Positions 1 to 8,040 of a stretch of 64,000 nucleotides of DNA are shown one piece after another (the first letter of the stretch is position 1; each line of letters opens with the position of its first letter). The notes beneath the pieces were generated by a model. That model did not search any database. It was not told where the DNA came from and saw nothing but the letters and a program-made list of their open reading frames with translations. The translations under genes and the position numbers were made by a program. Where the stretch lies: positions 62,001 to 126,000 of the forward strand of contig NZ_JAGGPJ010000012.1 in assembly GCF_018613875.1 (NCBI RefSeq). Reading direction: 5' to 3'. The stretch comes from Arthrobacter sp. ISL-28. GTDB lineage: Bacteria > Actinomycetota > Actinomycetes > Actinomycetales > Micrococcaceae.

Positions 1-98
1 AGGCCGCCCACCGTGGTGATCCCCAGATGTTTTTCGACGACGGCCGCGGAGCGCTTGCCGATCCGGCGTTCCAAGCCGAGTTCAAGCTCGGTGTTCAT
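1..98 (-). CDS. recG: ATP-dependent DNA helicase RecG, N-terminal fragment (runs off the window)
   Basis: Only the first 32 codons are present; the rest lies beyond the left edge. The fragment carries the lead-in typical of RecG, LERRIGKRSAAVVEKHLGI followed by TTVGGL, which precedes the wedge domain. An AGAGGGAAG ribosome site lies just upstream of the ATG. RecG remodels stalled replication forks and Holliday junctions. The start is 13 bp after the stop of the DAK2-domain gene, and the thiL-DAK2-recG order is common in actinobacteria, which supports the call despite the short fragment. Confidence 0.8.
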   Translation of the reverse strand, partial: MNTELELGLERRIGKRSAAVVEKHLGITTVGG

Positions 99-111
99 CT
101 TCCCTCTGCAT

Positions 112-1149
112 TCATTTGCCCTCAAGGCTCCGGACATCAGCCTCCAGCGGCTCAGGGTCCCGGGGCATGGCAAGCTCGCTGACCGAGACGTCCGTAGGTT
201 CGCCGAGGGAGCTGATCAAATCCAGCGCGGGGCCCGGATCCAGGACGTGGACATGGACACGCCAGCGGTAACGGCCTTCCGGATCCGGAGACCGTTCCAC
301 CTGGCTCATGATCACTGAATCGCCGAGTTCATCGAGGCGCTGCCTGAGCGTGGCGGCGTCCAGCGGCGACAGGCTGATAGTGCACATGACCTCCACGCCG
401 TCGTCGTCCGGCAAGTCAGCATGGATGTGCGGATCCTGCACATCGTAGCCATGGAGGCCGTCCAGCAGCTCACTCTGGAGCTCCTCGCCAAGCACTGCCG
501 ACCGCAGGCAGTCCAGGATCAGCAGCATTCCGACGCCGCCGGCGTCCACGACGTGGGCGGCCTGCAGGGCCTCCAGCTGGCCTTCGGTGCGGATAACGGC
601 GTCGAGGGCCGCTTCCACGGCGGCGTCCAGCACCAGGCCCAGGGCATGGTTGCTGTCATTTCCGTTCTGTGCGGCGTCAACCGCGGCGGCCGCCCGCCCC
701 GCTGCCTCCATGACAGACAGCATGGTTCCCGGAACGGGGTCGCTGAGTGCCGACCAGGCACGGATCTGTGCCCGGTTGAGCGCGGCCGCGAGCAATGTGG
801 CGGTGAGCCGGGTGTGGCCGGACAAAGGCTCCGCGGCGGCGCACAGAAAAACCGAGAACAGTGTGCCGGAGTTGCCCCTGGCCTGCTCCATCGCGGTCTG
901 GCCGGCCTTGGCAAGGACAGCGCCGACGTCATTCTGGACGGTAGGCGGCTTCGCCGGGTCCGGCGCGGAATCCTGAAGCGAACGGGCCGCCGCCCGGACC
1001 GTGAGGTAGAGGTTGGTGCCGGTATCGCCGTCGGCCACGGGGAAAATGTTGATTGCGTTGAGGCGGTCGCTGTGGTTCCCCAGGGCTGTTTCGGCCTTGC
1101 CCAACCACCGCTTCATCGCTTGCGCGTTGGCGGCAATCTTAGTCTGCAA
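112..1149 (-). CDS. DAK2/DhaL-domain protein, FakA-like but without the FakA C-terminal domain
   Basis: A protein of 345 residues. The N-terminal DhaL-type domain has the nucleotide/metal-binding signature NIFPVADGDTGTNL near residues 34-47, then the helical motifs EQARGNSGT and DAGGVGM. Residues about 245-335 resemble the middle domain of fatty acid kinase FakA (GDSVIMSQVE, then a W-x-VHVHV strand). FakA proteins are about 550 residues and carry a further C-terminal domain, which is absent here. In Firmicutes FakA phosphorylates fatty acids bound to FakB; whether this shorter protein does so is unknown. The gene overlaps the thiL stop by 11 bp and precedes recG, so it is probably co-transcribed with both. 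Confidence 0.85.
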   Translation of the reverse strand: MQTKIAANAQAMKRWLGKAETALGNHSDRLNAINIFPVADGDTGTNLYLTVRAAARSLQDSAPDPAKPPTVQNDVGAVLAKAGQTAMEQARGNSGTLFSVFLCAAAEPLSGHTRLTATLLAAALNRAQIRAWSALSDPVPGTMLSVMEAAGRAAAAVDAAQNGNDSNHALGLVLDAAVEAALDAVIRTEGQLEALQAAHVVDAGGVGMLLILDCLRSAVLGEELQSELLDGLHGYDVQDPHIHADLPDDDGVEVMCTISLSPLDAATLRQRLDELGDSVIMSQVERSPDPEGRYRWRVHVHVLDPGPALDLISSLGEPTDVSVSELAMPRDPEPLEADVRSLEGK

Positions 1150-2164
1150 AGTGATCCCATCCCACGGAGTCAGCGGGCCGTCCCGCGATCTTTACGCCCG
1201 CGGGTTCATTCGCGCCGCGGGCCTGTACTGAGCCTATCCCAGTGAACCCGGCCGGCAGCTGAATACCCGCGGGGAATGTGGCAAGCAGGCCATGATCCTC
1301 GCCGCCGCCCAGGACCCAGGCCAGCGGATCGGCGCCCAGCAGGCCGGCCGCGGGCTGCAGCGGCGTGGCCAGCAGCTTCAACCGGGCAGGGTCCAGGTCC
1401 AGCACGACATCGCTCGCGATGGCCAGCCTGGTCCCGTCGCGCACGAGGCCGTCGGAGATGTCCATCATGGCCGTGGCGCCTTCTGACCGGGCCAGGGGGC
1501 CGGCGTCGAGTGGAGGCTCGGGCCTGCACTGAAGGTCAAGGAACAGCCTCAAGTCCGGAGCCAGCGACTCCGCGGGGTGGTTCGATTCCAGCAGCGCCAG
1601 GCCTGCGGCGGCCTGGCCGGCGTTGCCCGCAATGGCCAGGGTGTCGCCCGCAACCGCCCCGGACCGCAGCACAGGCTGCCCTCCGTTGAGCGTGCCGAGG
1701 ACCGCCACCGTGACGGACAGCTCTCCACCGCGGCCCAGATCGCCGCCGGCGACAGAGCATGAACCTGCCCCGAGCTTGCCGATGGCGGCGGCCAGGCCGT
1801 CCGCCAGGTCTTCGACCCAGTCCACCGGCGTGGCGGCGGGCATGGTCAGGCTGACCACGAGCGAGGTCGCGGACGCGCCCATGGCGTTGATGTCGCTCAG
1901 GTTCTGGGCTGCGGCCTTCCACCCCACGTCATAGCCGGTGGTGCGGTAGCCGTTGTTCCACTGAAGCCGGAAATCCTGGTCCTGCACCTGGGTGTCGATG
2001 CTGATGACAGTCCTGCCGTCCGGCACGTTAACGACGGCGGCGTCGTCGCCGGGCCCGAGAAGAACGGCGGCGCTGTGCTCAGCGCTCAGTACGAGCCGCG
2101 GAAAGATCCGTTTGAGCAGCTCGGCTTCGGAAAGTTCGGCAACAGTCAGTGGTGTTTGGGGCAC
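1139..2164 (-). CDS. thiL: Thiamine-monophosphate kinase
   Basis: ThiL phosphorylates thiamine monophosphate to thiamine diphosphate, the cofactor of acetolactate synthase (ilvB in this window). The 341 residues fit the family. Visible motifs are GPGDDAAVV at residues 37-45, SIDTQVQDQDF, the SDINAMGA segment with its Mg-binding Asp, GGDLGRGGELSVTV and the MMDISDGLVRDG loop. It belongs to the PurM/AIR-synthase-like fold. The 3' end overlaps the DAK2 gene by 11 bp, indicating coupling. The divergent neighbour across about 120 bp is the DUF3515 lipoprotein. No TPP riboswitch was recognised upstream. Confidence 0.95.
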   Translation of the reverse strand: MPQTPLTVAELSEAELLKRIFPRLVLSAEHSAAVLLGPGDDAAVVNVPDGRTVISIDTQVQDQDFRLQWNNGYRTTGYDVGWKAAAQNLSDINAMGASATSLVVSLTMPAATPVDWVEDLADGLAAAIGKLGAGSCSVAGGDLGRGGELSVTVAVLGTLNGGQPVLRSGAVAGDTLAIAGNAGQAAAGLALLESNHPAESLAPDLRLFLDLQCRPEPPLDAGPLARSEGATAMMDISDGLVRDGTRLAIASDVVLDLDPARLKLLATPLQPAAGLLGADPLAWVLGGGEDHGLLATFPAGIQLPAGFTGIGSVQARGANEPAGVKIAGRPADSVGWDHFAD

Positions 2165-2285
2165 GCCACTACGCTACCGCGGCGCGGCGACATTGTTTCC
2201 CGCCCGGCATCCGCGCCGGGGTCGCCCTTTGCTGGCCGCCCTTTGCCTGGCGGCCCAGTGCATGGCGGCGGGATAGGCTTAACCC

Positions 2286-2840
2286 ATGCTCTGCCGCACC
2301 GCCCCTCAAACAGCTGGAAACGGATCAGTTCGAAACCGTTGGGTCCGTGGACCGGTTGGCCGGCCGGGCAGCTGGGCGGTCCTGGCCATGGCGGCGTGCG
2401 CCGCGCTTGCGCTGGGGGGCTGCGCACCCGCCGTCGATGTCGCCCCCGCTGCCGACGCCGCGGACCCGGCCTGCGCTCCCATGATGGTGGCGCTCCCGGA
2501 CGCCATCGGTGACGCCCGGCTCCGCAAGACGAACAGCCAGGCGACAGCGGCGTGGGGCGATCCGTCCCTGGTGATCCTGCGGTGCGGCGTCAATGTTCCG
2601 GGGCCCACGACGGACCGCTGTGTCAGTGTCAACGACGTGGACTGGGTCATCAAGGAGGGCGATCCGGTGTGGACGCTGACCACCTTCGGCCGGGAACCGG
2701 CGACGGAAATCCTCATGGATCCGGACAAGATCAGCTCGGCCACTGTGCTCGCTGACCTCTCCGCGGCCGCCGCTAAGATCAAGGCGAGCCGCAAATGCGT
2801 GGGCCAGGAGGATCTTCAGGACGTTCCGACGAGCAAGTAA
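2286..2840 (+). CDS. DUF3515 family lipoprotein
   Basis: A 184-residue protein with a hydrophobic leader and a lipobox LALGGC placing the modified Cys at about residue 46, so it is predicted to be membrane-anchored and extracytoplasmic. The mature part has the features of the actinobacterial DUF3515 family: PACAPMMVALPD, an AWGDPSLVILRCGV strand, and paired cysteines (CAP, RCGV, RCVSV). Its function is unknown. Its place between ddl and thiL is conserved in actinobacteria, hinting at an envelope role. The ATG at 2286 gives an unusually long n-region, so a later start is possible. Confidence 0.8.
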   Translation: MLCRTAPQTAGNGSVRNRWVRGPVGRPGSWAVLAMAACAALALGGCAPAVDVAPAADAADPACAPMMVALPDAIGDARLRKTNSQATAAWGDPSLVILRCGVNVPGPTTDRCVSVNDVDWVIKEGDPVWTLTTFGREPATEILMDPDKISSATVLADLSAAAAKIKASRKCVGQEDLQDVPTSK

Positions 2841-2856
2841 GTCTCGACAGGCCCAA

Positions 2857-2886
2857 CCGGCGGGATCCTAGCCGGCGGGATCCTAG
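2857..2886. repeat. Perfect 15-bp tandem duplication covering the ddl stop codon
   Basis: The unit CCGGCGGGATCCTAG occurs twice back to back (2857-2871 and 2872-2886). The TAG stop of ddl, read on the minus strand at 2883-2885, lies in the second copy, and an identical in-register sequence follows it. This looks like a local slippage duplication between the convergent DUF3515 and ddl genes. It does not alter either protein. Confidence 0.85.
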
Positions 2887-4028
2887 CGGAGGCCGGTTTT
2901 CCGGTTCAGTGCCAGATGGATCAGTTCGTCAATGAGCTCGGGGTAGCTCAGGCCCGAAGCGGCCCACATCTGCGGATACATGCTCTTCGGCGTGAAGCCG
3001 GGCATGGTGTTGATCTCGTTGATGATCACCGCACCGTCAGGGGTGTAGAAGAAGTCAACCCGGCTCAGCCCCTCGGCCCCGACGGCGTCGAACGCCACGG
3101 CGGCCAGCTCGCGGACCCTGGCTATGGCTTCGTCCGGCATGTCCGCGGGGCAGCTCAGTGCGGCCGCGTCGTCCACGTATTTGGCGTTGAAGTCGTAGAA
3201 CTGATGCTCTCCGTCAGCCACGGTGATCTCGCCGGGAAGGGACGTCCGCGGCGCGTCAGTGCCCCGGCCCTCCAGCACGGCACACTCGATTTCCCGGCCA
3301 ACGATGCCGGCCTCGATCACGAGCTTGGGGTCGTGTTCGCGGGCGGCTTCTATCGCGGCATCAAGGTCTTCGAGGGAATCCACCTTGGAGATGCCCATCG
3401 ACGACCCGGCGCGGGCCGGCTTGACGAACACCGGGTAGCCGAGCAGGTCCACGCGCTTCCGCACTGATTCGGGGTCGTTGCGCCACTGCCGGTCCGTCAC
3501 AGCGATGTAGGGGCCCACCCGCAGCCCGGCGGCCTCGAAGACCACCTTCATGAAGTGCTTGTCCATGCTCACGGCGGACGCCAGCACCCCGGCCCCCACA
3601 TAGCGGGTGTCGGAAAGCTCCAGGAGCCCCTGGATGGTCCCGTCCTCGCCGAACGGCCCGTGCAGCAGGGGAAAGACCACGTCCACCGTGCCGAGTTCCT
3701 GCGGCACTTCATTGGGCGATGCCGCGATGAGTTGGTGCTCGCCGCCGATTTCGGCGAGGGTCACGGTCTGGGACGACGGTGGCACCTCGGGCAGCGAGGA
3801 TGACGATAGCGACCATTGCCCGGTGTCCTCCGCGGCAAGGACCCACTGGCCGGTCTTGGCTATTCCGATGGGGATGACATCGTATTTGGTCCTGTCGATC
3901 GCGCCCAGCACCCCTGCTGCGGTGACGCAGCTGACGGCGTGCTCACTCGAACGGCCGCCGAAGAGCACCGCAACGCGGGGCTTGCTCGTCTTGCCCTGAT
4001 CCGCTGCGGTCAAGTTTTCTTCCGACAC
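2883..4028 (-). CDS. ddl: D-alanine--D-alanine ligase
   Basis: Ddl makes the D-Ala-D-Ala dipeptide for peptidoglycan in the cytoplasm, using ATP. The 381 residues have the N-terminal FGGRSSEH motif (23-30), the HGPFGEDGTIQGLLEL segment, the ATP-grasp part VFVKPARAGSSMGISKV, and the metal-binding end INEINTMPGFTPKSMYP. The C-terminal catalytic Arg/Ser region looks complete. It begins 2 bp after the gpsA stop and is the last gene of a murA-plsC-gpsA-ddl operon joining cell wall and phospholipid synthesis. Confidence 0.96.
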   Translation of the reverse strand: MSEENLTAADQGKTSKPRVAVLFGGRSSEHAVSCVTAAGVLGAIDRTKYDVIPIGIAKTGQWVLAAEDTGQWSLSSSSLPEVPPSSQTVTLAEIGGEHQLIAASPNEVPQELGTVDVVFPLLHGPFGEDGTIQGLLELSDTRYVGAGVLASAVSMDKHFMKVVFEAAGLRVGPYIAVTDRQWRNDPESVRKRVDLLGYPVFVKPARAGSSMGISKVDSLEDLDAAIEAAREHDPKLVIEAGIVGREIECAVLEGRGTDAPRTSLPGEITVADGEHQFYDFNAKYVDDAAALSCPADMPDEAIARVRELAAVAFDAVGAEGLSRVDFFYTPDGAVIINEINTMPGFTPKSMYPQMWAASGLSYPELIDELIHLALNRKTGLR

Positions 4029-4030
4029 TG

Positions 4031-5083
4031 TCAGTAATCGCCTTCGGGTTTCAGTTCCCGGGCCAGCAATAGCGGTCCCAGTTGGTCAACGGACAATTTT
4101 CCGGCCAGCACCGCGACAACGGCCGCGGTGATGGGCATCTCGACGCCGAGCTTACCGGCAAGTTCATGGACGGCCTGCCCGGACTTGATGCCTTCGGCGG
4201 TTTGTGTCATCTTTTCGGCCACTTCGTCCAGGGTGAGTCCCTGGCCGAGCAGGCGGCCGGCAGTATGGTTCCGCGAGAGCGGCGACGAACAGGTGGCCAC
4301 GAGGTCGCCCAGACCCGCCAGACCGGCCATTGTCTGTGCCTCGCCGCCCAGGGCGAGGGCCAGCCGGGAGGTTTCGGCAAGCCCACGGGTTATCACCGAG
4401 GCCTTGGTGTTGTCCCCCATCTGCTTTCCCTCGCAGATTCCCACCGCCAGGGCGATGACGTTCTTGACGATGCCGCCAATTTCGACGCCCACGACGTCGG
4501 AGGTCGTGTAGGGCCGGAAGTATGGGGCTGTGCAGCTCCGCGCGATCCAGCCAGCCACAGCGGAGTCGGCGCAGGCCACCACGGAGGCGGTGGGTTCCTC
4601 CCTGGCGATTTCCATCGCCAGGTTGGGGCCGGAGACCACGGCAACGCGCTCGGCCGGGATGTCCAGCTCCTGCCGGATGACCTCGCTCATGCGGGCATCG
4701 GTGCTTAGCTCGAGGCCCTTCATCAGGGACACCACCAGGGCGTCCGGCTCCAGCAGGCCCTTCCAGGACCGGAGCTGCAGCCGCAACGACTGGGCGGGCA
4801 CGGCGAGCACCACCAGGTCGGCTCCCGCGAATACCTCCGCGACGTCGGTGGACGCCGAAATGCTCGGCGGCAGTTCGACGTCGGCCAGGTACTGGGGATT
4901 CCGGTGGAGGCTGTTGATCTGGTCCACAATCTCAGGGCGCCTGCCCCAGATCCGGATGCGGCGGTCAACGTCGGAGGCGGTAGCCGCGTCCGCCAGGATC
5001 TTGGCGAAGGTGGTCCCCCAGGATCCGGCGCCGAGGACGGCCACGGACGCCGCGGAGCCAGGCCGGACTTGCTCAGGCGTCAT
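4031..5083 (-). CDS. gpsA: Glycerol-3-phosphate dehydrogenase [NAD(P)+]
   Basis: GpsA reduces dihydroxyacetone phosphate to sn-glycerol-3-phosphate for phospholipid synthesis. It is 350 residues long, with the Rossmann motif GAGSWGT at residues 18-24, the VSGPNLAMEIA segment, and the catalytic-domain motifs EIGGIVKNVIALAVGI and GLGDLVATCSSPLSRN. The ATG overlaps the stop of the upstream acyltransferase gene in an ATGA arrangement, showing translational coupling to the enzyme class that uses its product. Confidence 0.96.
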   Translation of the reverse strand: MTPEQVRPGSAASVAVLGAGSWGTTFAKILADAATASDVDRRIRIWGRRPEIVDQINSLHRNPQYLADVELPPSISASTDVAEVFAGADLVVLAVPAQSLRLQLRSWKGLLEPDALVVSLMKGLELSTDARMSEVIRQELDIPAERVAVVSGPNLAMEIAREEPTASVVACADSAVAGWIARSCTAPYFRPYTTSDVVGVEIGGIVKNVIALAVGICEGKQMGDNTKASVITRGLAETSRLALALGGEAQTMAGLAGLGDLVATCSSPLSRNHTAGRLLGQGLTLDEVAEKMTQTAEGIKSGQAVHELAGKLGVEMPITAAVVAVLAGKLSVDQLGPLLLARELKPEGDY

Positions 5084-5826
5084 TTCTTGCCCCGCTCGAC
5101 GTCACGGCCGTGCTTCTTCTGGTTGTGCGCGGCCGGATCCCAGCGCTGGACAGGGGGCTGCTCTCCCCGGAGTTCGGCAAGCAGGCCGGTGACGGCGTCC
5201 ATGATGACCTCTGTTGCCTCCGTGAGCGTGGCCTTGTCCCTGGGGCGGCCCGCGAAGCGGGACAGATCCACAGGATCACCGACCAGGATCCTGGAGGTCT
5301 TGCGCGGAAACAGGTGGAACCGCTTGGCGTACCGGGGGAAGACCTCGTGCGCCCCCCAATGGGCCATGGGCACTACAGGGATACCGCCCTCAAGCGCCAG
5401 GCGTGCGGCGCCGGTGTGACCCTTCATGGGCCAGAGGCCAGGATCCCGGGTCAGCGTGCCCTCGGGATAAATGACGATTGCCCCGCCCTCGGCCACAATC
5501 TCCTGGGCGAGCTGCAGCGAACGGTTCGCCCCCGCCGTCGAGCGTTCCACCGGGATCTGCTTGACGGCGTGAAGCAGGCTGCCCAGAACAGGCACCTTGA
5601 AGAGGCCAGCCTTGGCCAGGAAGTGCGGGGCGCGCTTCTGGTTGTACAGCATGTGTCCGACCACCAGGGGATCAATCTCGGTGCAGTGGTTGGGCGCGGC
5701 GATGAAACCGCCGGCGGGAAGTTTTTCGAGGCCTTCCCACTTCTTGTTCATCATCAGGTTCAGCAGGGGCCGGGCAATTCCGGCAATTATCACGAATGTG
5801 ATGTGGCTCTTGGCCGATTCCTTCAC
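5080..5826 (-). CDS. 1-acyl-sn-glycerol-3-phosphate acyltransferase (PlsC family)
   Basis: This membrane-associated enzyme of 248 residues transfers an acyl chain to lysophosphatidic acid. The HX4D catalytic motif is NHCTEID (46-52). The substrate-binding motif IYPEGTLTRDPGLWPM and the later GIPVVPMAHWG block are present. A hydrophobic stretch near residues 8-25 probably anchors it. The gene sits 9 bp after murA and overlaps gpsA by 4 bp. The C-terminus is Lys/Arg/His-rich. PlsC paralogs are common, so exact acyl specificity is not assigned. Confidence 0.9.
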   Translation of the reverse strand: MKESAKSHITFVIIAGIARPLLNLMMNKKWEGLEKLPAGGFIAAPNHCTEIDPLVVGHMLYNQKRAPHFLAKAGLFKVPVLGSLLHAVKQIPVERSTAGANRSLQLAQEIVAEGGAIVIYPEGTLTRDPGLWPMKGHTGAARLALEGGIPVVPMAHWGAHEVFPRYAKRFHLFPRKTSRILVGDPVDLSRFAGRPRDKATLTEATEVIMDAVTGLLAELRGEQPPVQRWDPAAHNQKKHGRDVERGKK

Positions 5827-5835
5827 AGGGGCACG

Positions 5836-7161
5836 CTACTTCTCTGAAGTGATGTCGAAATCGGCGCCGAGCCCGGCCAGCTTCTCGGTGAAGCGCTCAT
5901 AGCCGCGGTTAATGATGTCGATCCCCGTCACCCGGGACGTGCCGGTGGCGGCCAGCGCAGCGATGAGGTGGCTGAAGCCGCCGCGGAGGTCTGGAACGTC
6001 GATGTCGGTGCCCTTGAGCTGCATCGGGCCGGAAATGACTGCCGAGTGCAGGAAGTTGCGCTGGCCGAATCGGCAGGGCACGCTGCCCAGGCATTCCCGG
6101 TGGACCTGGATGCTGGCGCCCATGCGGATGAGGGCGTCGGTGAAACCGAAACGGTTCTCGTACACGGTCTCGTGCACGATCGAAACGCCCTCGGCCTGGG
6201 TCAGGGCCACAACGAGTGGCTGCTGCCAGTCCGTCATGAAGCCCGGGTGGACGTCGGTCTCAAGCACCAGCGGGCTCAGCTTGCCGCCGCGGTGGTAGAA
6301 ACGGATGCCGTCGTCGCCGATGTCCATCCCGCCGCCTACCTTGCGGAAGGTGTTCAGGAAGGTCATCATGTCGCGCTGCGAAGCGCCTTCGACGAAGATG
6401 TCGCCGCGGGTCACCAGGGCAGCGGAAGCCCAGGACGCGGACTCGTTACGGTCCGAGAGCGCCCGGTGGTTGTAGCCGCCCAGATCACGGACTCCTTCAA
6501 TGCGGATGGTGCGGTCGGTCTGGACGCTGATGATGGCGCCCATCTTCTGCAGCACAGCAATGAGGTCAACGATCTCGGGCTCGGTGGCCGCTCCGGACAA
6601 TTCCGTGATGCCTTCGGCACGGGTTGCACTCAGGAGGACCTGTTCGGTGGCGCCGACTGACGGGTACGGCAGGGAGATCTTGGCTCCGTGGAGTCCCTTG
6701 GGCGCGGAGATGTGGATGCCGCCCGGGCGCTTCTCCACTACCGCACCGAACTGCCGCAGCACGTTCAGGTGGTAGTCGATGGGACGGTCGCCGATCTTGC
6801 AGCCGCCAAGATCAGGGATGAAGGCCTCGCCGATGGCGTGGATCAGGGGACCGCACAGCAGAATCGGGATACGCGAGTCACCGGCGTGGGCGTCGATGGC
6901 CGTGCTCGGTGCCGTCTTGGCATCCTTGGGGTCCAACGTGAGATCGCCGGTGACGGGATCCTTGTCGACGGTGACTCCGTGGAGCTGAAGCAGGCTGGTG
7001 ACGACCTCGACGTCCTTGATTTCCGGAACGTTCCGGAGTACCGAGGGCTCGTTGCCCAGCAGTGCGGCCACCATGGCCTTGGGCACAAGGTTCTTTGCAC
7101 CGCGGACATGGACACGGCCAGTTAGCGGGACGCCTCCGCGGATTGTCAGAACACTACTCAT
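5836..7161 (-). CDS. murA: UDP-N-acetylglucosamine 1-carboxyvinyltransferase
   Basis: MurA performs the first committed step of peptidoglycan synthesis, transferring enolpyruvate from PEP to UDP-GlcNAc; it is the fosfomycin target. It is 441 residues long with the N-terminal substrate-binding GAKNLVPK (21-28). The active-site Cys is present at residue 121 in LGGCKIGDRPIDYH, so it is not the Asp-variant, naturally fosfomycin-resistant form. The C-terminal DLRGGFSHLIAALAA segment is intact. It is the first gene of the operon with plsC, gpsA and ddl. The 267 bp upstream hold a terminator for leuD and presumably the murA promoter. Confidence 0.95.
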   Translation of the reverse strand: MSSVLTIRGGVPLTGRVHVRGAKNLVPKAMVAALLGNEPSVLRNVPEIKDVEVVTSLLQLHGVTVDKDPVTGDLTLDPKDAKTAPSTAIDAHAGDSRIPILLCGPLIHAIGEAFIPDLGGCKIGDRPIDYHLNVLRQFGAVVEKRPGGIHISAPKGLHGAKISLPYPSVGATEQVLLSATRAEGITELSGAATEPEIVDLIAVLQKMGAIISVQTDRTIRIEGVRDLGGYNHRALSDRNESASWASAALVTRGDIFVEGASQRDMMTFLNTFRKVGGGMDIGDDGIRFYHRGGKLSPLVLETDVHPGFMTDWQQPLVVALTQAEGVSIVHETVYENRFGFTDALIRMGASIQVHRECLGSVPCRFGQRNFLHSAVISGPMQLKGTDIDVPDLRGGFSHLIAALAATGTSRVTGIDIINRGYERFTEKLAGLGADFDITSEK

Positions 7162-7369
7162 TTACCGGTTTCCTCACGACTACTCGCCCCCAAATCCTTA
7201 CAAAGGCACCAGCTAAGCATATGAGTTTGCGTTACCGAACCGAAATACGGCCTGTGGGAATGGCGGCCTGATGGCCTGCCGGGCCGGAACGGGCCCGGAT
7301 GCCGGGCCGGGCCGGAGGGTGAATCCGCGGGGGTCGATTGCGGTATTCACCGGTGAAGCCGGGACAGCG

Positions 7370-7402
7370 AAAAGGCCCGCCCTGTCCCGCGGCGGGCCTT
7401 TT
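7370..7402 (-). terminator. Rho-independent terminator after leuCD
   Basis: The arms AAAAGGCCCGCC (7370-7381) and GGCGGGCCTTTT (7391-7402) form a perfect 12-bp stem with a 9-nt loop and a T-tract on both strands. It lies 27 bp beyond the leuD stop and ends the leuCD transcript before murA. Confidence 0.88.
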
Positions 7403-7428
7403 GCCGGCCATGGGCCGTTGGAAAGCCT

Positions 7429-8031
7429 TTAGGACAGCTTGGCCGGCAGGGTCTTCGGCTTGAAGGCCGGCCGCGTGGCCTCATAGGCAGTGATGTCTTC
7501 CTCGTGCTTCAGGGTCAGGCCGATATCGTCCAGGCCTTCGAGCAGGCGCCAGCGCGTGTAGTCATCGATCGTGAAGGGAGCGACCAGGTTGCCGCAGATG
7601 ACTGTCTTGGACACGAGGTCCACCGTCACCTCGGTTCCCGGGGCGTTTTCCAGGGTCTTCCAGATCAGCTCAATATCATCCTGTGCGACTTCGGCGGCCA
7701 GAAGGCCCTGCTTGCCGGAATTTCCGCGGAAGATGTCGGCGAAACGGGACGAGAGCACGGTCTTGAAACCGTAGTCCTTGAGCGCCCAGACGGCGTGCTC
7801 ACGGGAGGAGCCCGTGCCGAAGTCGGGACCGGCCACAAGGACCGAGCCGGCGTTGAACGGTGCCTGGTTCAGGATGAACGCGGGGTCCTTCCGCCAGGCC
7901 GAGAACAGAGCATCCTCGAAGCCGGTGCGGGTGATGCGCTTGAGGTAGACGGCCGGAATGATCTGGTCCGTGTCGACGTTGCTTTGGCGCAGCGGGACGC
8001 CGATTCCGGTGTGCGTGGTGAACTTTTCCAT
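7429..8031 (-). CDS. leuD: 3-isopropylmalate dehydratase small subunit
   Basis: The small subunit pairs with LeuC to isomerise 2-isopropylmalate to 3-isopropylmalate in leucine synthesis. It is 200 residues, the family norm. Visible motifs are [16 protein letters not shown] near the N-terminus and the swivelling-domain block [17 protein letters not shown], then [16 protein letters not shown]. It starts 9 bp after leuC and is followed by a strong terminator. Confidence 0.97.
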   Translation of the reverse strand: MEKFTTHTGIGVPLRQSNVDTDQIIPAVYLKRITRTGFEDALFSAWRKDPAFILNQAPFNAGSVLVAGPDFGTGSSREHAVWALKDYGFKTVLSSRFADIFRGNSGKQGLLAAEVAQDDIELIWKTLENAPGTEVTVDLVSKTVICGNLVAPFTIDDYTRWRLLEGLDDIGLTLKHEEDITAYEATRPAFKPKTLPAKLS

Positions 8032-8040
8032 GTGGTCTTC

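Noticed and set aside
2165..2285. TPP riboswitch or other structured leader for thiL
   Set aside because: No THI-box-like core was found by eye in the short upstream region, and kinase genes are seldom so controlled.
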